Notes: generated by a model not told the origin, from the letters alone. A stretch of 64,000 bases of DNA from Cytobacillus gottheilii (GCF_001636345.1 NZ_KV440945.1:2271631-2335630), one strand, 5' to 3'. Counted from the stretch's first letter, positions 52,457 through 61,543 are shown. Made by a program: numbers and translations.

Positions 52457-53596
52457 ATGGCGAAAAAGTATATTGCATTTTTAAAAAATCCAGGAATCTC
52501 TCCATACATTTGGATTCTATTAAGCATTCTTCCTTTTTATTTTATTTTCCAATCTTCGTCAACATATGAAATTGCAGTGGGAATTTTATTAACGATTACT
52601 TTTTTTATTGTGTATCGATTTGCCTTTATTTCTGACCGATGGCCGGTGTATTTATGGTCCTCAATTTTAATTGCGATCTCAATGACCATGGCAATTTTAT
52701 TTCATTATATTTATTTTGCTATTTTTATTGCCAGCTATAATGGAAATATAAAGAACAAGGTTGCATTTTATACAATTTATGTTGCACATCTGGTTGTGAC
52801 AACAGCTGCTATAAATTTTAATATTGTGATTGGTGAACAGCTCTTTTTAACTCAGCTTCCATTTATCATCATCATATGGATAAGTGTCATTTTGCTTCCG
52901 TTCACGATTTCTAATAAGCATAAACAAGAAAAGCTTGAACGGGAGCTTGCGTATGCGAATAAAAGAATTTCAGATTTGGTCAAGCAGGAAGAACGGCAGC
53001 GCATTGCCCGAGATCTCCATGATACTCTAGGACAGAAACTATCTCTCATTGGATTAAAGAGCGATCTGGCACGCAGACTGATTTATAAAAATCCTGAGCA
53101 GGCCCGTGAAGAGCTTAAGGATGTGCAGCAGACAGCAAGAACAGCATTAAATGAAGTGCGGAAAATGGTTTCGCAAATGCGAGGCATCAGGTTAAAAGAA
53201 GAGCTGGTAAGCGTTAAACAATTATTAAAAGCGGCTGAGATTGAATACATTGGAAGCGACGCGCTTAAGGTCGTCAATGTTTCACTGTTTATTGAAAATA
53301 TACTAAGCATGTGTTTAAAAGAAGCGGTGACGAATGTAGTCAAGCACAGCAAAGCTAGTTATTGTAAGATTAAGATTATACAAACCGAAAAAGAAATAAA
53401 AATTATCGTCGAAGACAATGGGGTTGGTTTTGATCCAACTGAACATGAAACAAAAGGCAATGGACTGATTGGCATGAAAGAAAGACTTGATTTTGTAAAT
53501 GGTACGCTTGACATCCACTCCAATGCTGGCACAACCGTGACCATGAGTGTACCAACCGTTTTACGGGCAGTTGAACAGGAGGGAAAAGAAATATGA
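52457..53596 (+). CDS. desK: membrane thermosensor histidine kinase DesK
   Basis: Sensor of membrane thickness and fluidity. Residues 15-150 hold about five membrane segments; the polar residues Lys10 and Asn11 just before the first helix correspond to the sunken-buoy region important for sensing in B. subtilis DesK. The kinase is of the HisKA_3 type with phospho-acceptor His188 in ARDLHDTLGQ, the same position as in B. subtilis. ATPase motifs are ALNEVRK, VTNVVKHSKA and VEDNGVGFD. GAGGGA lies before ATG 52457. Its end overlaps desR by four bases. Confidence 0.93.
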   Translation: MAKKYIAFLKNPGISPYIWILLSILPFYFIFQSSSTYEIAVGILLTITFFIVYRFAFISDRWPVYLWSSILIAISMTMAILFHYIYFAIFIASYNGNIKNKVAFYTIYVAHLVVTTAAINFNIVIGEQLFLTQLPFIIIIWISVILLPFTISNKHKQEKLERELAYANKRISDLVKQEERQRIARDLHDTLGQKLSLIGLKSDLARRLIYKNPEQAREELKDVQQTARTALNEVRKMVSQMRGIRLKEELVSVKQLLKAAEIEYIGSDALKVVNVSLFIENILSMCLKEAVTNVVKHSKASYCKIKIIQTEKEIKIIVEDNGVGFDPTEHETKGNGLIGMKERLDFVNGTLDIHSNAGTTVTMSVPTVLRAVEQEGKEI

Positions 53597-54192
53597 TTAC
53601 CATAGTCATTGCAGAAGACCAGCGTATGATGCTCGGTGCGCTAGGATCACTGTTAAGTTTAGAGGAAGATATGGAAGTGGTCGGCAAGGCAAACAATGGT
53701 GCTGAAGCAGTCTCCCTCGTTCATAAACTGAAACCGGATGTGTGCATCATGGATATTGAAATGCCTGAAAAAAATGGATTAGAAGCGGCAGAGGAAATTA
53801 GAGACTTAGATTGTAAGGTCATCATTTTAACGACCTTTGCACGCACTGGTTATTTTCAGAGGGCGGTAAAAGCTGGTGTCGGCGGCTATTTATTAAAAGA
53901 TAGTCCAAGCGAAGAACTGGCAGACTCAATCCGCAGCGTTATGGCCGGCAAACGTTTGTATGCTCCAGAATTAATGGAAGATCTTTATAGTGAGGAAAAT
54001 CCCCTGACAGATCGGGAAAAAGATGTGCTTGAGCTGATTGCAGAAGGAAAAAACACAAAAGAGATTGCCAGCAATCTGAACATTAAAACCGGCACAGTCA
54101 GAAATTATATTTCAGCCATTATGGAAAAATTAGAAGTGACCAACCGCATTGAGGCAATCACGCAATCAAAGAAAAAAGGCTGGTTTAAATAA
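53593..54192 (+). CDS. desR: response regulator DesR
   Basis: NarL-family regulator of 199 aa. The receiver domain has Asp54 in CIMDIEMPEKNG as phosphorylation site, with the acidic pair EDQR near the start. The LuxR-type helix-turn-helix is LTDREKDVLELIAEGKNTKEIASNL with SAIMEKLEVTNR. In the cold, DesK phosphorylates it and it activates des. The ATGA overlap with desK shows translational coupling. Confidence 0.94.
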   Translation: MITIVIAEDQRMMLGALGSLLSLEEDMEVVGKANNGAEAVSLVHKLKPDVCIMDIEMPEKNGLEAAEEIRDLDCKVIILTTFARTGYFQRAVKAGVGGYLLKDSPSEELADSIRSVMAGKRLYAPELMEDLYSEENPLTDREKDVLELIAEGKNTKEIASNLNIKTGTVRNYISAIMEKLEVTNRIEAITQSKKKGWFK

Positions 54193-54220
54193 GTTTATAA
54201 AGTATTTAACATGACAATAG

Positions 54221-54265
54221 AACTGACTGGTTAGGATATGAATCTTCTAATCAGTCGGTTTTTTT
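54221..54265 (+). terminator. terminator after desR
   Basis: AACTGACTGGTTAG and CTAATCAGTCGGTT form a long stem with one side loop, followed by T residues. Confidence 0.9.
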
Positions 54266-54414
54266 GTTCCGATGCTATTGGCTGATTTATAGAGCAGGAA
54301 ATAGGAACAGCAATTTTTTTAATGGGTCTAGATACTTAACCACTAATTGCGCCTCAAATCCTATCACCCTTTGTAAAACTCTAATTTAATCAAAAAAATT
54401 AACTAAATACGCTG

Positions 54415-54443
54415 TTGACTTTTGTGAAAAGTAGGTTCATAAT
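54415..54443 (+). promoter_or_regulatory. ilvE promoter with CodY-like box
   Basis: TTGACT and CATAAT are spaced by 17 bases. Between them, ACTTTTGTGAAAAGT (54418-54432) matches the CodY consensus AATTTTCWGAAAATT at 12 of 15 positions and is itself palindromic. CodY is the branched-chain-amino-acid-sensing repressor, so a site inside the promoter of a branched-chain aminotransferase is expected. Confidence 0.6.
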
Positions 54444-54545
54444 ATTTTAAAAAATCAATATGCTTTATTTATTAAATGCTTTTATGCGTTAAAGTGAATT
54501 TGTTGTAAGAAAACAATTATTCCAAAACAGGGAGACTGAGTGCTG

Positions 54546-55652
54546 ATGAATGATTATGATCAAATCAAGGTTCATTTAACATCGAATAGTAAAGAGAAAC
54601 CACCATTTGATAAGCTGCAATTTGGAAGGAATTTTACAGACCACATGTTTGTAATGGATTATAAGGAAGGTCTTGGCTGGCATGATGCCCGAATTATTCC
54701 TTATCAGCCGCTGCAGCTCGATCCATCAGCAATGGTTTTCCATTATGGCCAAAGTGTTTTTGAAGGTTTAAAATCTTATTTGAGTACAGATGGAGACGTG
54801 CTGCTGTTTAGACCGTCAGATAATATGAAGAGGCTGAATCGTTCTAATAACAGGCTCTGTATTCCTCAGATCGATGAAGAATTTGCAGTGGAAGCCCTAA
54901 AAAGATTAATACAGATTGATCATGAATGGGTGCCAAATGGTGAGGGAACTTCATTGTATATTCGCCCGTTCATCATTTCAACAGAACCTTTCCTTGGAGT
55001 TGCTCCTTCGAAAGCATATCAATTTTATATCATTATGTCTCCGGTAGGCGCTTATTATAAGGAAGGAATCAATCCAGTTAAAATTGCAGTACAAAGTGAG
55101 TTTGTTCGTGCTGTAAAAGGTGGAACAGGTAATGCGAAAACAGGCGGGAATTATGCTGCAAGCCTTAAAGCGCAAGAATCAGCAGAAGGATTAGGCTATT
55201 CACAAGTTCTTTGGCTTGATGGCAATGAGCATAAATATATTGAAGAAGTAGGAAGCATGAACATTTTCTTTAAGATAGACGGTGAGATTGTAACCCCTGA
55301 ATTAAACGGAAGCATTTTAGAAGGAATCACCAGAAATTCAGTTATCCAGCTTATTAAGCATTGGAATTTGCCGCTGACGGAAAGAAAAGTATCTATTGAT
55401 GAGATCTTTGAAGCCCATAAGCAAGGCAAACTGGAAGAGGCATTCGGGACAGGGACTGCAGCAGTTATTTCACCAATCGGCGAATTTTTCTGGCAGGACG
55501 AAAAGATTGTGATCAATGATCATAAAACCGGAAAAATCGCCAAGCAACTATATGAAACTTTAACAGGTATTCAAAAAGGGACCGTCCCTGATCCATTTGG
55601 ATGGACTACACCAGCATATAACTCTTCTAAAAAAGCAACAGCCGTAAACTAA
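54546..55652 (+). CDS. ilvE: branched-chain amino acid aminotransferase
   Basis: PLP-dependent class IV aminotransferase (368 aa) that interconverts leucine, isoleucine and valine with their keto acids. The PLP lysine is Lys198 in GTGNAKTGGNYAASL. Other family blocks: FHYGQSVFEGLKSY, RPFIISTEPFLGVAPS, YIEEVGSMNIFF and EAFGTGTAAVISPIG. GGGAGA lies ten bases before ATG 54546; GTG 54540 is possible. Similar to the YbgE/YwaA enzymes of B. subtilis. Single-gene unit with a CodY-like box and a terminator provided by MITE copy C. Confidence 0.94.
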   Translation: MNDYDQIKVHLTSNSKEKPPFDKLQFGRNFTDHMFVMDYKEGLGWHDARIIPYQPLQLDPSAMVFHYGQSVFEGLKSYLSTDGDVLLFRPSDNMKRLNRSNNRLCIPQIDEEFAVEALKRLIQIDHEWVPNGEGTSLYIRPFIISTEPFLGVAPSKAYQFYIIMSPVGAYYKEGINPVKIAVQSEFVRAVKGGTGNAKTGGNYAASLKAQESAEGLGYSQVLWLDGNEHKYIEEVGSMNIFFKIDGEIVTPELNGSILEGITRNSVIQLIKHWNLPLTERKVSIDEIFEAHKQGKLEEAFGTGTAAVISPIGEFFWQDEKIVINDHKTGKIAKQLYETLTGIQKGTVPDPFGWTTPAYNSSKKATAVN

Positions 55653-55661
55653 AAAATGTAA

Positions 55662-55966
55662 GAGTGTGGGACATAAGTATATAACACACCTATTGAACCG
55701 AATGGTTAGGAAGGTCATCTTTCTAATCATTCGGTTTTTTTAAAATATATTTTATTTACATGAGTGAAATGGAGCGGAGGGCCCTACTCCTGCGGGCTGC
55801 AGAGCAAAGGGTGAGACCCCGCAGGACGAAGTGACGAGGAGGCTCAGCTTGCTCCTCGCGGAAAGCGAGGGTCCGCAGCGCAATGGAACGGTCTTGATTA
55901 AATACCGAAACCTAGATATTGAATATTCGTGTTTTAGAAATATTAATTTCGTTTTGTCCCATCCTC
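55662..55966. mobile_element. MITE-like element, copy C (inverted relative to A and B)
   Basis: Ends GAGTGTGGGACA and TGTCCCATCCTC are inverted repeats with two mismatches. Order from the left: hairpin with CCGAATGG, AT-rich spacer, GTGAAATGGAGCGGAGG core, then CGAATATTCGTGTTTTAGAAATATTAATTTCG. This is copy B read in reverse. It starts nine bases after the ilvE stop. Beyond it, 55967-56190 is AT-rich and holds no gene. Confidence 0.85.
55696..55741 (+). terminator. terminator within MITE copy C, downstream of ilvE
   Basis: AACCGAATG pairs with CATTCGGTT, with inner TTAG/CTAA pairing, followed by eight T residues. It is the only terminator candidate after ilvE. Confidence 0.85.
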
Positions 55967-56191
55967 TTTTTAGTATCTTTCTCCCGTATTTGGTTTGCTT
56001 TCTATTTGTTTAAGGGTAGTTCGTTAATAATAATGTAAGATAAATTGGTGAAAAAAAGTGTATTTTGAAACTTTTATACACTTCCATTCGTTTATTATAA
56101 TAGATAGAATTCTGCCATATTATCATAGTTGAGAAACATTTAAAGGAATAAGTGGATTAAAAGCAAAAAAGAGCGTTTACTAAGCAGAAGT

Positions 56192-56272
56192 TTTACAGAT
56201 ATTGCTATTGTTTTTATATAATAGTATATTCATATATATGAAAAATATATAAATATTGAGTATTTTCATATA
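56192..56272 (+). promoter_or_regulatory. candidate promoter and dyad ahead of the fusion gene
   Basis: TTTACA (56192-56197) and TATAAT (56217-56222) are 19 bases apart. Downstream, TATATGAAAA (56235-56244) and TTTTCATATA (56263-56272) are perfect inverted repeats, at or just after the transcription start. This could be an operator or a leader hairpin. Confidence 0.4.
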
Positions 56273-56346
56273 GCAATTTCAGCTGAGAAAAGGTAAAGAC
56301 ATGGCAGCGAAACACCATTAGTAGCTTCAAACGTAGGAGGATAACC

Positions 56347-57951
56347 ATGAAAGACATCTCACTCATTTATAAGGTAGCTGCAGAGGCAGATGAATACAAA
56401 CAAATATATGAGTTGAATTACCAGACATTTGTTGAAGAAATACCGCAGCACCAAGAAAATACAGAGAAAAGATTAATTGATAAATTTGATGAAGAAAATA
56501 CATATATTATCGCAAAAGACGGAGCTGAAGTGGTAGGGATGATTGCTGTTCGTGCAAAACGGCCGTTTTCGCTCGATCATAAGCTTCCAGATATTGATTC
56601 ATATTTGCCAAAAGAAGCAAGACCCTGTGAAATCAGACTGCTTTCAGTAAAAGAAAAATACCGAAGCACATTCGTATTTTTTCAGCTTTGTGAATTGCTG
56701 GTGAGTTATTGCTTAGAAAATCATTATAATCTTGCTCTTATTTCAGGTACTCTTAGACAAACAAAGCTCTATAAACGGATCGGTTTTACTAGTTTTGGTC
56801 CGGAAGTTGGGGAGGCAGATGCACGTTTTCAGCCGATGTATCTGACGAAGGAGCGTTTTGAAGAGAATACATTGGCATTTAAAGAGCTTATGAAAAAGAA
56901 AAACCCTGAACCATATACATTTCTGCCTGGACCAGTCCCAATGGATGAGGAAGTTACCGCCCATTTGAATAGAATTCCGCTGTCACACCGAGATCGTGAA
57001 TTTATGGACGCCATTCATCGTGTGAGCAGAACAATGTGCCAACTAACGAATGCTAATCATGCTGAGATTGTAGTGGGAACAGGTACACTTGCTAATGATA
57101 TTGTTGCAGCTCAGCTAAGTAGGATGCCTGGCACAGGATTGATATTGGCAAATGGAGAATTTGGCTATCGTTTGATCGAACATGCAAGCAGGATGGGGCT
57201 GACTTTTGAAACCATTAAAAAAGAATGGAATGTGAATATTGATCTTAGTGAAATCGAAGAAAAGGTAAAAGCGAACAGTGAAATCAGTTGGGTATGGACC
57301 GTTCATTGTGAAACATCTACAGGATATTTATATGATATAAATGCTATTCAGGAATTGTGCAAAAAGGTTGGAACAGAGCTATGTGTTGATAGCTGCAGCA
57401 GTGTTGGAACCATTCCAGTAAACTTGAAGGACATATATCTTGCTACTGCTGTAAGTGGGAAGGGATTAGGATCATATCCAGGAATAGGTATTATTTTACA
57501 TAGAGAAAACATTCGGCCGGATGCGTCCATTCCCCGTTATTTAGATTTAGGATTGTATGCAATGTCTGATGTGCCATTTACACATTCTTCTAACTTGTTA
57601 TTTGCACTTGAAACAGCCTTACATCATCATACAGGCTATGAAAATACGGTACTTGGAAATGAGATAAAAGGTAAATTGATACAATCGGGTCTGCCAGTGC
57701 TGGGAGATGAGGAATATTCGCCACATGTAATCACCATAGAGATGCCCGCGGGGATCTCTTCACAGGAATTCGGAGATCGTCTGAAAAAGAAAATGATATT
57801 GATAAGTTATGAGAGTAAATATTTACTTGATAGAAATTGGGTTCAGGTAGCTATAATGGGTAAACATAATCGTACTTATGCGTTAAGAGCAATAAAAACA
57901 TTAATCCAGGAATATTTCTTTATCACTTCAGTAAGGCATGAGATCGGATGA
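56347..57951 (+). CDS. fusion of GNAT/FeeM-like acyltransferase and class V aminotransferase
   Basis: A 534-aa two-domain protein. Residues 1-180 are a GNAT-type fold; YQTFVEEIPQHQENTEKRLIDKFDEEN and ARPCEIRLLSVKEKYR recall the LuxI/FeeM branch that moves acyl groups onto amino compounds. Residues 190-534 are a fold-type-I PLP enzyme of the alanine-glyoxylate / 2-aminoethylphosphonate class: LPGPVPMDEEV, HCETSTGYLYDI, CVDSCSSVGTIPV and the PLP Lys372 in SGKGLGSYPG. Both halves look intact. AGGAGGATAACC lies before the ATG. The stop overlaps the start of an LtaS-like gene by four bases, so the two are translationally coupled. Substrates are unknown; the link to envelope lipid or teichoic-acid chemistry is inference from that coupling. 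Confidence 0.8.
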   Translation: MKDISLIYKVAAEADEYKQIYELNYQTFVEEIPQHQENTEKRLIDKFDEENTYIIAKDGAEVVGMIAVRAKRPFSLDHKLPDIDSYLPKEARPCEIRLLSVKEKYRSTFVFFQLCELLVSYCLENHYNLALISGTLRQTKLYKRIGFTSFGPEVGEADARFQPMYLTKERFEENTLAFKELMKKKNPEPYTFLPGPVPMDEEVTAHLNRIPLSHRDREFMDAIHRVSRTMCQLTNANHAEIVVGTGTLANDIVAAQLSRMPGTGLILANGEFGYRLIEHASRMGLTFETIKKEWNVNIDLSEIEEKVKANSEISWVWTVHCETSTGYLYDINAIQELCKKVGTELCVDSCSSVGTIPVNLKDIYLATAVSGKGLGSYPGIGIILHRENIRPDASIPRYLDLGLYAMSDVPFTHSSNLLFALETALHHHTGYENTVLGNEIKGKLIQSGLPVLGDEEYSPHVITIEMPAGISSQEFGDRLKKKMILISYESKYLLDRNWVQVAIMGKHNRTYALRAIKTLIQEYFFITSVRHEIG

Positions 57952-59801
57952 AAATAAAAGAGAAGTTACGTTTAACGGTTAATCCTCAGAAGTTAGTACT
58001 CTTTGCTCTTATCGTTTTATGGCTGAAAACGGTGATTGTTTCACTGATTGGTTTTAACTTTCATATTCAATCAGCGGCAGATATTCTATTAATTTTATTG
58101 AACCCAATCGGATCCTTAGTTTTAATATTGTCAGTTTGTCTCCTTTTTAGAAAGAGATTTAATAAGGCGATATTTATTGCCATTAATATCATTATAACGG
58201 GGCTATTATATGGTGATTTGCTGTATTACCGATTTTATACTGATTTTGTAACAGTCCCTATTCTATTTCAGTTTAAAAATGTAGGCGGCCTCGGACCAAG
58301 TACACTTGAACTAATGAGTTTTTGGGATCTCCTTTTATTTGCTGATCTGGCTGTCATCATTCTTTTGGCGATTAAAATGAAGAATACCGATTCCATTCAA
58401 TGGCCCTTTATAAAGAAGTTTGTAGTTGCAGGAACTGTATTGTTTGTTGTTACTGCGGGATTGGCTCTGTTAAAATCACCGTATCTTTTTTCAACAGCAT
58501 ATGACAGGGAACAGATGGTAAAATCAATCGGCCCTTATAATTATCATCTATTTGATATATCGTATGCTGCTTTTTCACCATTAAAAAAAGTACTTGCAAC
58601 TGAAACAGATACAATCGCGGCAGTAAATTATACAGATGCAAAAGAAGATGAAGAAACAAGTGTGCAAGGAATAGCCGAGGGAAAGAATGTTGTATTAATT
58701 AGCATGGAATCTACACAGAATTTTGTTATTAATCAACAAGTAAATGGCGAAGAAATCACTCCCTTTCTGAATGAACTAATAAACGAAAGTTACTATTTCA
58801 ATTCAATCTATGACCAAACGGCACAAGGCAAAACATCTGATTCTGAGTTCATGGTTGATACATCCTTATATCCATTATCAAGCGGTTCTGTCTTTGTAAG
58901 AAAACCATCAAATGTATTTAATGCACTGCCTAAAATCTTAAAAGACAATGGAGGGTATTACAGTGCCGTCCTGCATGGAAATGATGCTGATTTTTGGAAC
59001 CGCGAAAATATGTATAATGAACTCGGATATGATCGCTTTTTCTCTAAAGTGGATTATGAAGTAAATGAAGAGAATTCAGTTAATTATGGCTTGAAGGATA
59101 TCCCTTTCTTTGAACAAAGTGCAGAATATATTTCTGAACTGCCTCAGCCGTTTTATACAAGACTAATCACATTAACTAATCATTTTCCATTTTTGCTTGA
59201 TGAAGAAGATCAATTAATATCTGAAGCAGCAACTTCTCAAGATGTTGTTAACCGCTATGTGACAACGGTGCGCTATCAGGATGAAGCGATCAGAAGGCTT
59301 TTCGATCAGTTCAAAGAATTAGGGTTATATGAGGATACAGTATTTGTCTTATATGGCGATCATTACGGGATATCTGAAAAATATGAAGATGGCGTATTAG
59401 AATTGCTTGATCTCGAGCCATCACCCGTCCACCATGTTGAACTGCAAAAAGTGCCGGTCATTATCCATGTGCCAGGCCAAGCAGGTAAGGTGTTTTCAAA
59501 TATTGGCGGGGAGATCGATATCCGTCCGACTCTGCTATCGCTATTAGGTATTACGGATGTTGACACACCTTCATTCGGCCAGAATTTAATGACGCGTGAT
59601 CATGATCAGCCTGTCATTTTCCGTGACGGATCTTATGTGTCTGATCAGCATATTTATATCAATAATGTCTGCTATGATAAAAAAAGTGGTGAAGAAGCTG
59701 AAGAAGGTGCCTGTAATTCTAATTTAGAAAAGGTAAGAGATGAGCTAAATATGTCAGATGAAATTTTAAATGGAGATTTATTGAGGTTTTTAGATTTATA
59801 A
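57948..59801 (+). CDS. LtaS-type phosphoglycerol transferase (sulfatase fold)
   Basis: A 617-aa membrane protein with five N-terminal membrane segments (about residues 15-175) and an extracellular sulfatase-fold domain. Metal and catalytic residues match LtaS of S. aureus almost by position: Glu254 (ISMESTQNF), Thr296 (QGKTSDSEF), and Asp471-His472 (YGDHYGI). LtaS enzymes polymerise glycerol phosphate from phosphatidylglycerol into lipoteichoic acid; bacilli have several paralogues. The ATGA overlap with the aminotransferase fusion suggests this paralogue serves a special polymer or modification rather than the main LTA. A Cys pair in NVCYDKKSGEEAEEGACNS is extracellular. Confidence 0.88.
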   Translation: MKIKEKLRLTVNPQKLVLFALIVLWLKTVIVSLIGFNFHIQSAADILLILLNPIGSLVLILSVCLLFRKRFNKAIFIAINIIITGLLYGDLLYYRFYTDFVTVPILFQFKNVGGLGPSTLELMSFWDLLLFADLAVIILLAIKMKNTDSIQWPFIKKFVVAGTVLFVVTAGLALLKSPYLFSTAYDREQMVKSIGPYNYHLFDISYAAFSPLKKVLATETDTIAAVNYTDAKEDEETSVQGIAEGKNVVLISMESTQNFVINQQVNGEEITPFLNELINESYYFNSIYDQTAQGKTSDSEFMVDTSLYPLSSGSVFVRKPSNVFNALPKILKDNGGYYSAVLHGNDADFWNRENMYNELGYDRFFSKVDYEVNEENSVNYGLKDIPFFEQSAEYISELPQPFYTRLITLTNHFPFLLDEEDQLISEAATSQDVVNRYVTTVRYQDEAIRRLFDQFKELGLYEDTVFVLYGDHYGISEKYEDGVLELLDLEPSPVHHVELQKVPVIIHVPGQAGKVFSNIGGEIDIRPTLLSLLGITDVDTPSFGQNLMTRDHDQPVIFRDGSYVSDQHIYINNVCYDKKSGEEAEEGACNSNLEKVRDELNMSDEILNGDLLRFLDL

Positions 59802-59803
59802 AT

Positions 59804-59839
59804 AAAAAGGAGGATCGTTTTTGAACGATTCTCCTTTTT
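59804..59839. terminator. bidirectional terminator between the LtaS-like gene and aroK
   Basis: AAAAAGGAGGATCGTT pairs with AACGATTCTCCTTTTT with one mismatch around a short loop, A and T runs on both sides. Confidence 0.92.
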
Positions 59840-59851
59840 ATTTTCAGCCGT

Positions 59852-60352
59852 TTACACTTCTTGAAGGATCTCTTTTGCTGTTTGTTCTGCTCCATTGTCT
59901 GCTTTTATTTTAAAATGATAAGTGTTATATATTTTTTGCCGGTCTGTGAAAATGCGGTGAATTTCATTTTCTGTTTTTCCCTGCAGAAGTGGTCTTGAAG
60001 GCACTAAAGAATCCAGTCTCTGCTTCCAAACGTCCCAAGAAACGGAAAGGTAAAAGACCGTTCCATTTTCCATGCAAGTATTCCTGATTTCTTCCTGCAG
60101 AAAGGCACCTCCACCTAATGAAACGACTTGAATTTCTGTATTGCTGCAAATTCTTTTTACTTGATCAAGTTCAGTACGGCGGAATTCCTGTTCTCCAAAT
60201 TGCTGAAAAATCTCAGTCGTTTTTAGACCATACCATTTTTCTATTTCTTCATCGACATCAATAAAAGGAACTTTTAGCTCTTTGGCAATTAGTTGTCCCA
60301 CAGTTGTCTTACCAGAGCCCATAAAACCTGTTAAGATAATTTTTTTATGCAT
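59852..60352 (-). CDS. aroK: shikimate kinase
   Basis: Phosphorylates shikimate in the aromatic amino acid pathway; 166 aa. Walker A is GFMGSGKTT (residues 9-17), the shikimate-binding Asp lies in FIDVDEEIEKWYG, the Arg in FRRTELDQV, and the GGG loop in VSLGGGAFLQ; the lid is SRPLLQG. The ATG follows a weak GGGGA. It is alone here, not in the main aro cluster. Confidence 0.92.
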   Translation of the reverse strand: MHKKIILTGFMGSGKTTVGQLIAKELKVPFIDVDEEIEKWYGLKTTEIFQQFGEQEFRRTELDQVKRICSNTEIQVVSLGGGAFLQEEIRNTCMENGTVFYLSVSWDVWKQRLDSLVPSRPLLQGKTENEIHRIFTDRQKIYNTYHFKIKADNGAEQTAKEILQEV

Positions 60353-60572
60353 ATTAAGCGATGATCCCCATTTCCTTTTGCATTTTAAGAGAATTATAAT
60401 ATAGAAATAATTTGCTGTAAAAATTAAATAGTGTGATAACTCCTTTTTATCTTTCGAATATAATGAAGCTTGTATGTAGATACCTAAAGAAAACGCTCAA
60501 AGTATTTATCAATATCTGTATAGATAGGGATCATCAGGGAACATTATAAGAAACGAATATATAGGTGAGTAT

Positions 60573-61487
60573 GTGAAAATTTTAGCTATTGATGGCGGCG
60601 GAATACGGGGTATTTTGGCGGTCACCGTCTTAAAAAATATTGAAAAACAATATAAATGTAAGATTGCTGATCTCTTTGATGTCTTTGCTGGAACCAGTAC
60701 AGGTGCCATTATTGCAGCTGCTGCATCTGTAGGTAAAGAAATGGAAGATGTTTATGATATTTATCTACAGCATGGTGAAAAGATCTTTGAAAGACATGCT
60801 ACAGTTGGTTTATTTAAAAGCATTTATACAAACCATCATTTACGACAATATTTACAAGATGCCTACGGAGAGACATTGCTATGTGAAGTGGAAAAGCCAT
60901 TGCTTTTACCAGCGGTCGATATTCATAAAGGAAAGCCGTATGTTCATCGCTCACATGTACGCAATCCTGGAGAGAAAAAGGAAGAGATTAAACTGTGGGA
61001 TGCCGTGCTTTCATCCTGTTCTGCACCGGTTTATTTTCCCCCTAATGAAATGCAAAATAAACTTTTAGCCATTGATGGCGGCTTATGGGCAAATAATCCA
61101 ACATTGGTTACAATCACAGAGGCACTCAGTTTTTTTCATCAAAAACTTGAAGATATCCATGTTTTATCGATTGGGACTGGACTGCAATCTATTCCTTTTC
61201 AGGAAGAGGAAGGCAGAGAATGGGGTGCTCAAAGCTGGCTGCCTTTTCAATTTCCCTCTTTTAGGATGACACCAAAACTTCTTGATCTTGCGCTTCATAT
61301 TTCTTCAGAAGCCATCTCATATCATTGCCGGCATTTGCTGCATGACCAATATTTACGTCTGAATGCCGAGCTGGAAAAAGAAATGCCATTTGATGATGTG
61401 ACATTTTCACATGAACTGGCTCTTATGGGAGAAAAGCTATATGAGGAGCAAAAAAAGGATATTGAGGAATTTCTAAAAAAGACATAA
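60573..61487 (+). CDS. patatin-like phospholipase
   Basis: A 304-aa soluble acyl hydrolase of the patatin fold. The oxyanion loop is DGGGIRG (7-13), the nucleophile Ser42 lies in GTSTG, and the catalytic Asp168 in AIDGGLW. It probably hydrolyses phospholipid or another acyl ester. GTG 60573 follows AGGTGA by four bases. Related proteins act as membrane-degrading effectors in CBASS defence, but here no cyclase or accessory gene adjoins it, and the neighbours (aroK, thiamine genes) are housekeeping, so a lipid-metabolism role is more likely. Confidence 0.88.
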   Translation: MKILAIDGGGIRGILAVTVLKNIEKQYKCKIADLFDVFAGTSTGAIIAAAASVGKEMEDVYDIYLQHGEKIFERHATVGLFKSIYTNHHLRQYLQDAYGETLLCEVEKPLLLPAVDIHKGKPYVHRSHVRNPGEKKEEIKLWDAVLSSCSAPVYFPPNEMQNKLLAIDGGLWANNPTLVTITEALSFFHQKLEDIHVLSIGTGLQSIPFQEEEGREWGAQSWLPFQFPSFRMTPKLLDLALHISSEAISYHCRHLLHDQYLRLNAELEKEMPFDDVTFSHELALMGEKLYEEQKKDIEEFLKKT

Positions 61488-61543
61488 CGTTTGCAAAATA
61501 ATACAAAAATGTTATGATAGTGTTGAAAAATGAATACTTCTTA

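Noticed and set aside
60573..61487. Patatin-like phospholipase as a CBASS anti-phage effector
   Set aside because: There is no CD-NTase, ubiquitin-like or other CBASS gene on either side; neighbours are aroK and thiamine genes. It is annotated as a plain phospholipase.
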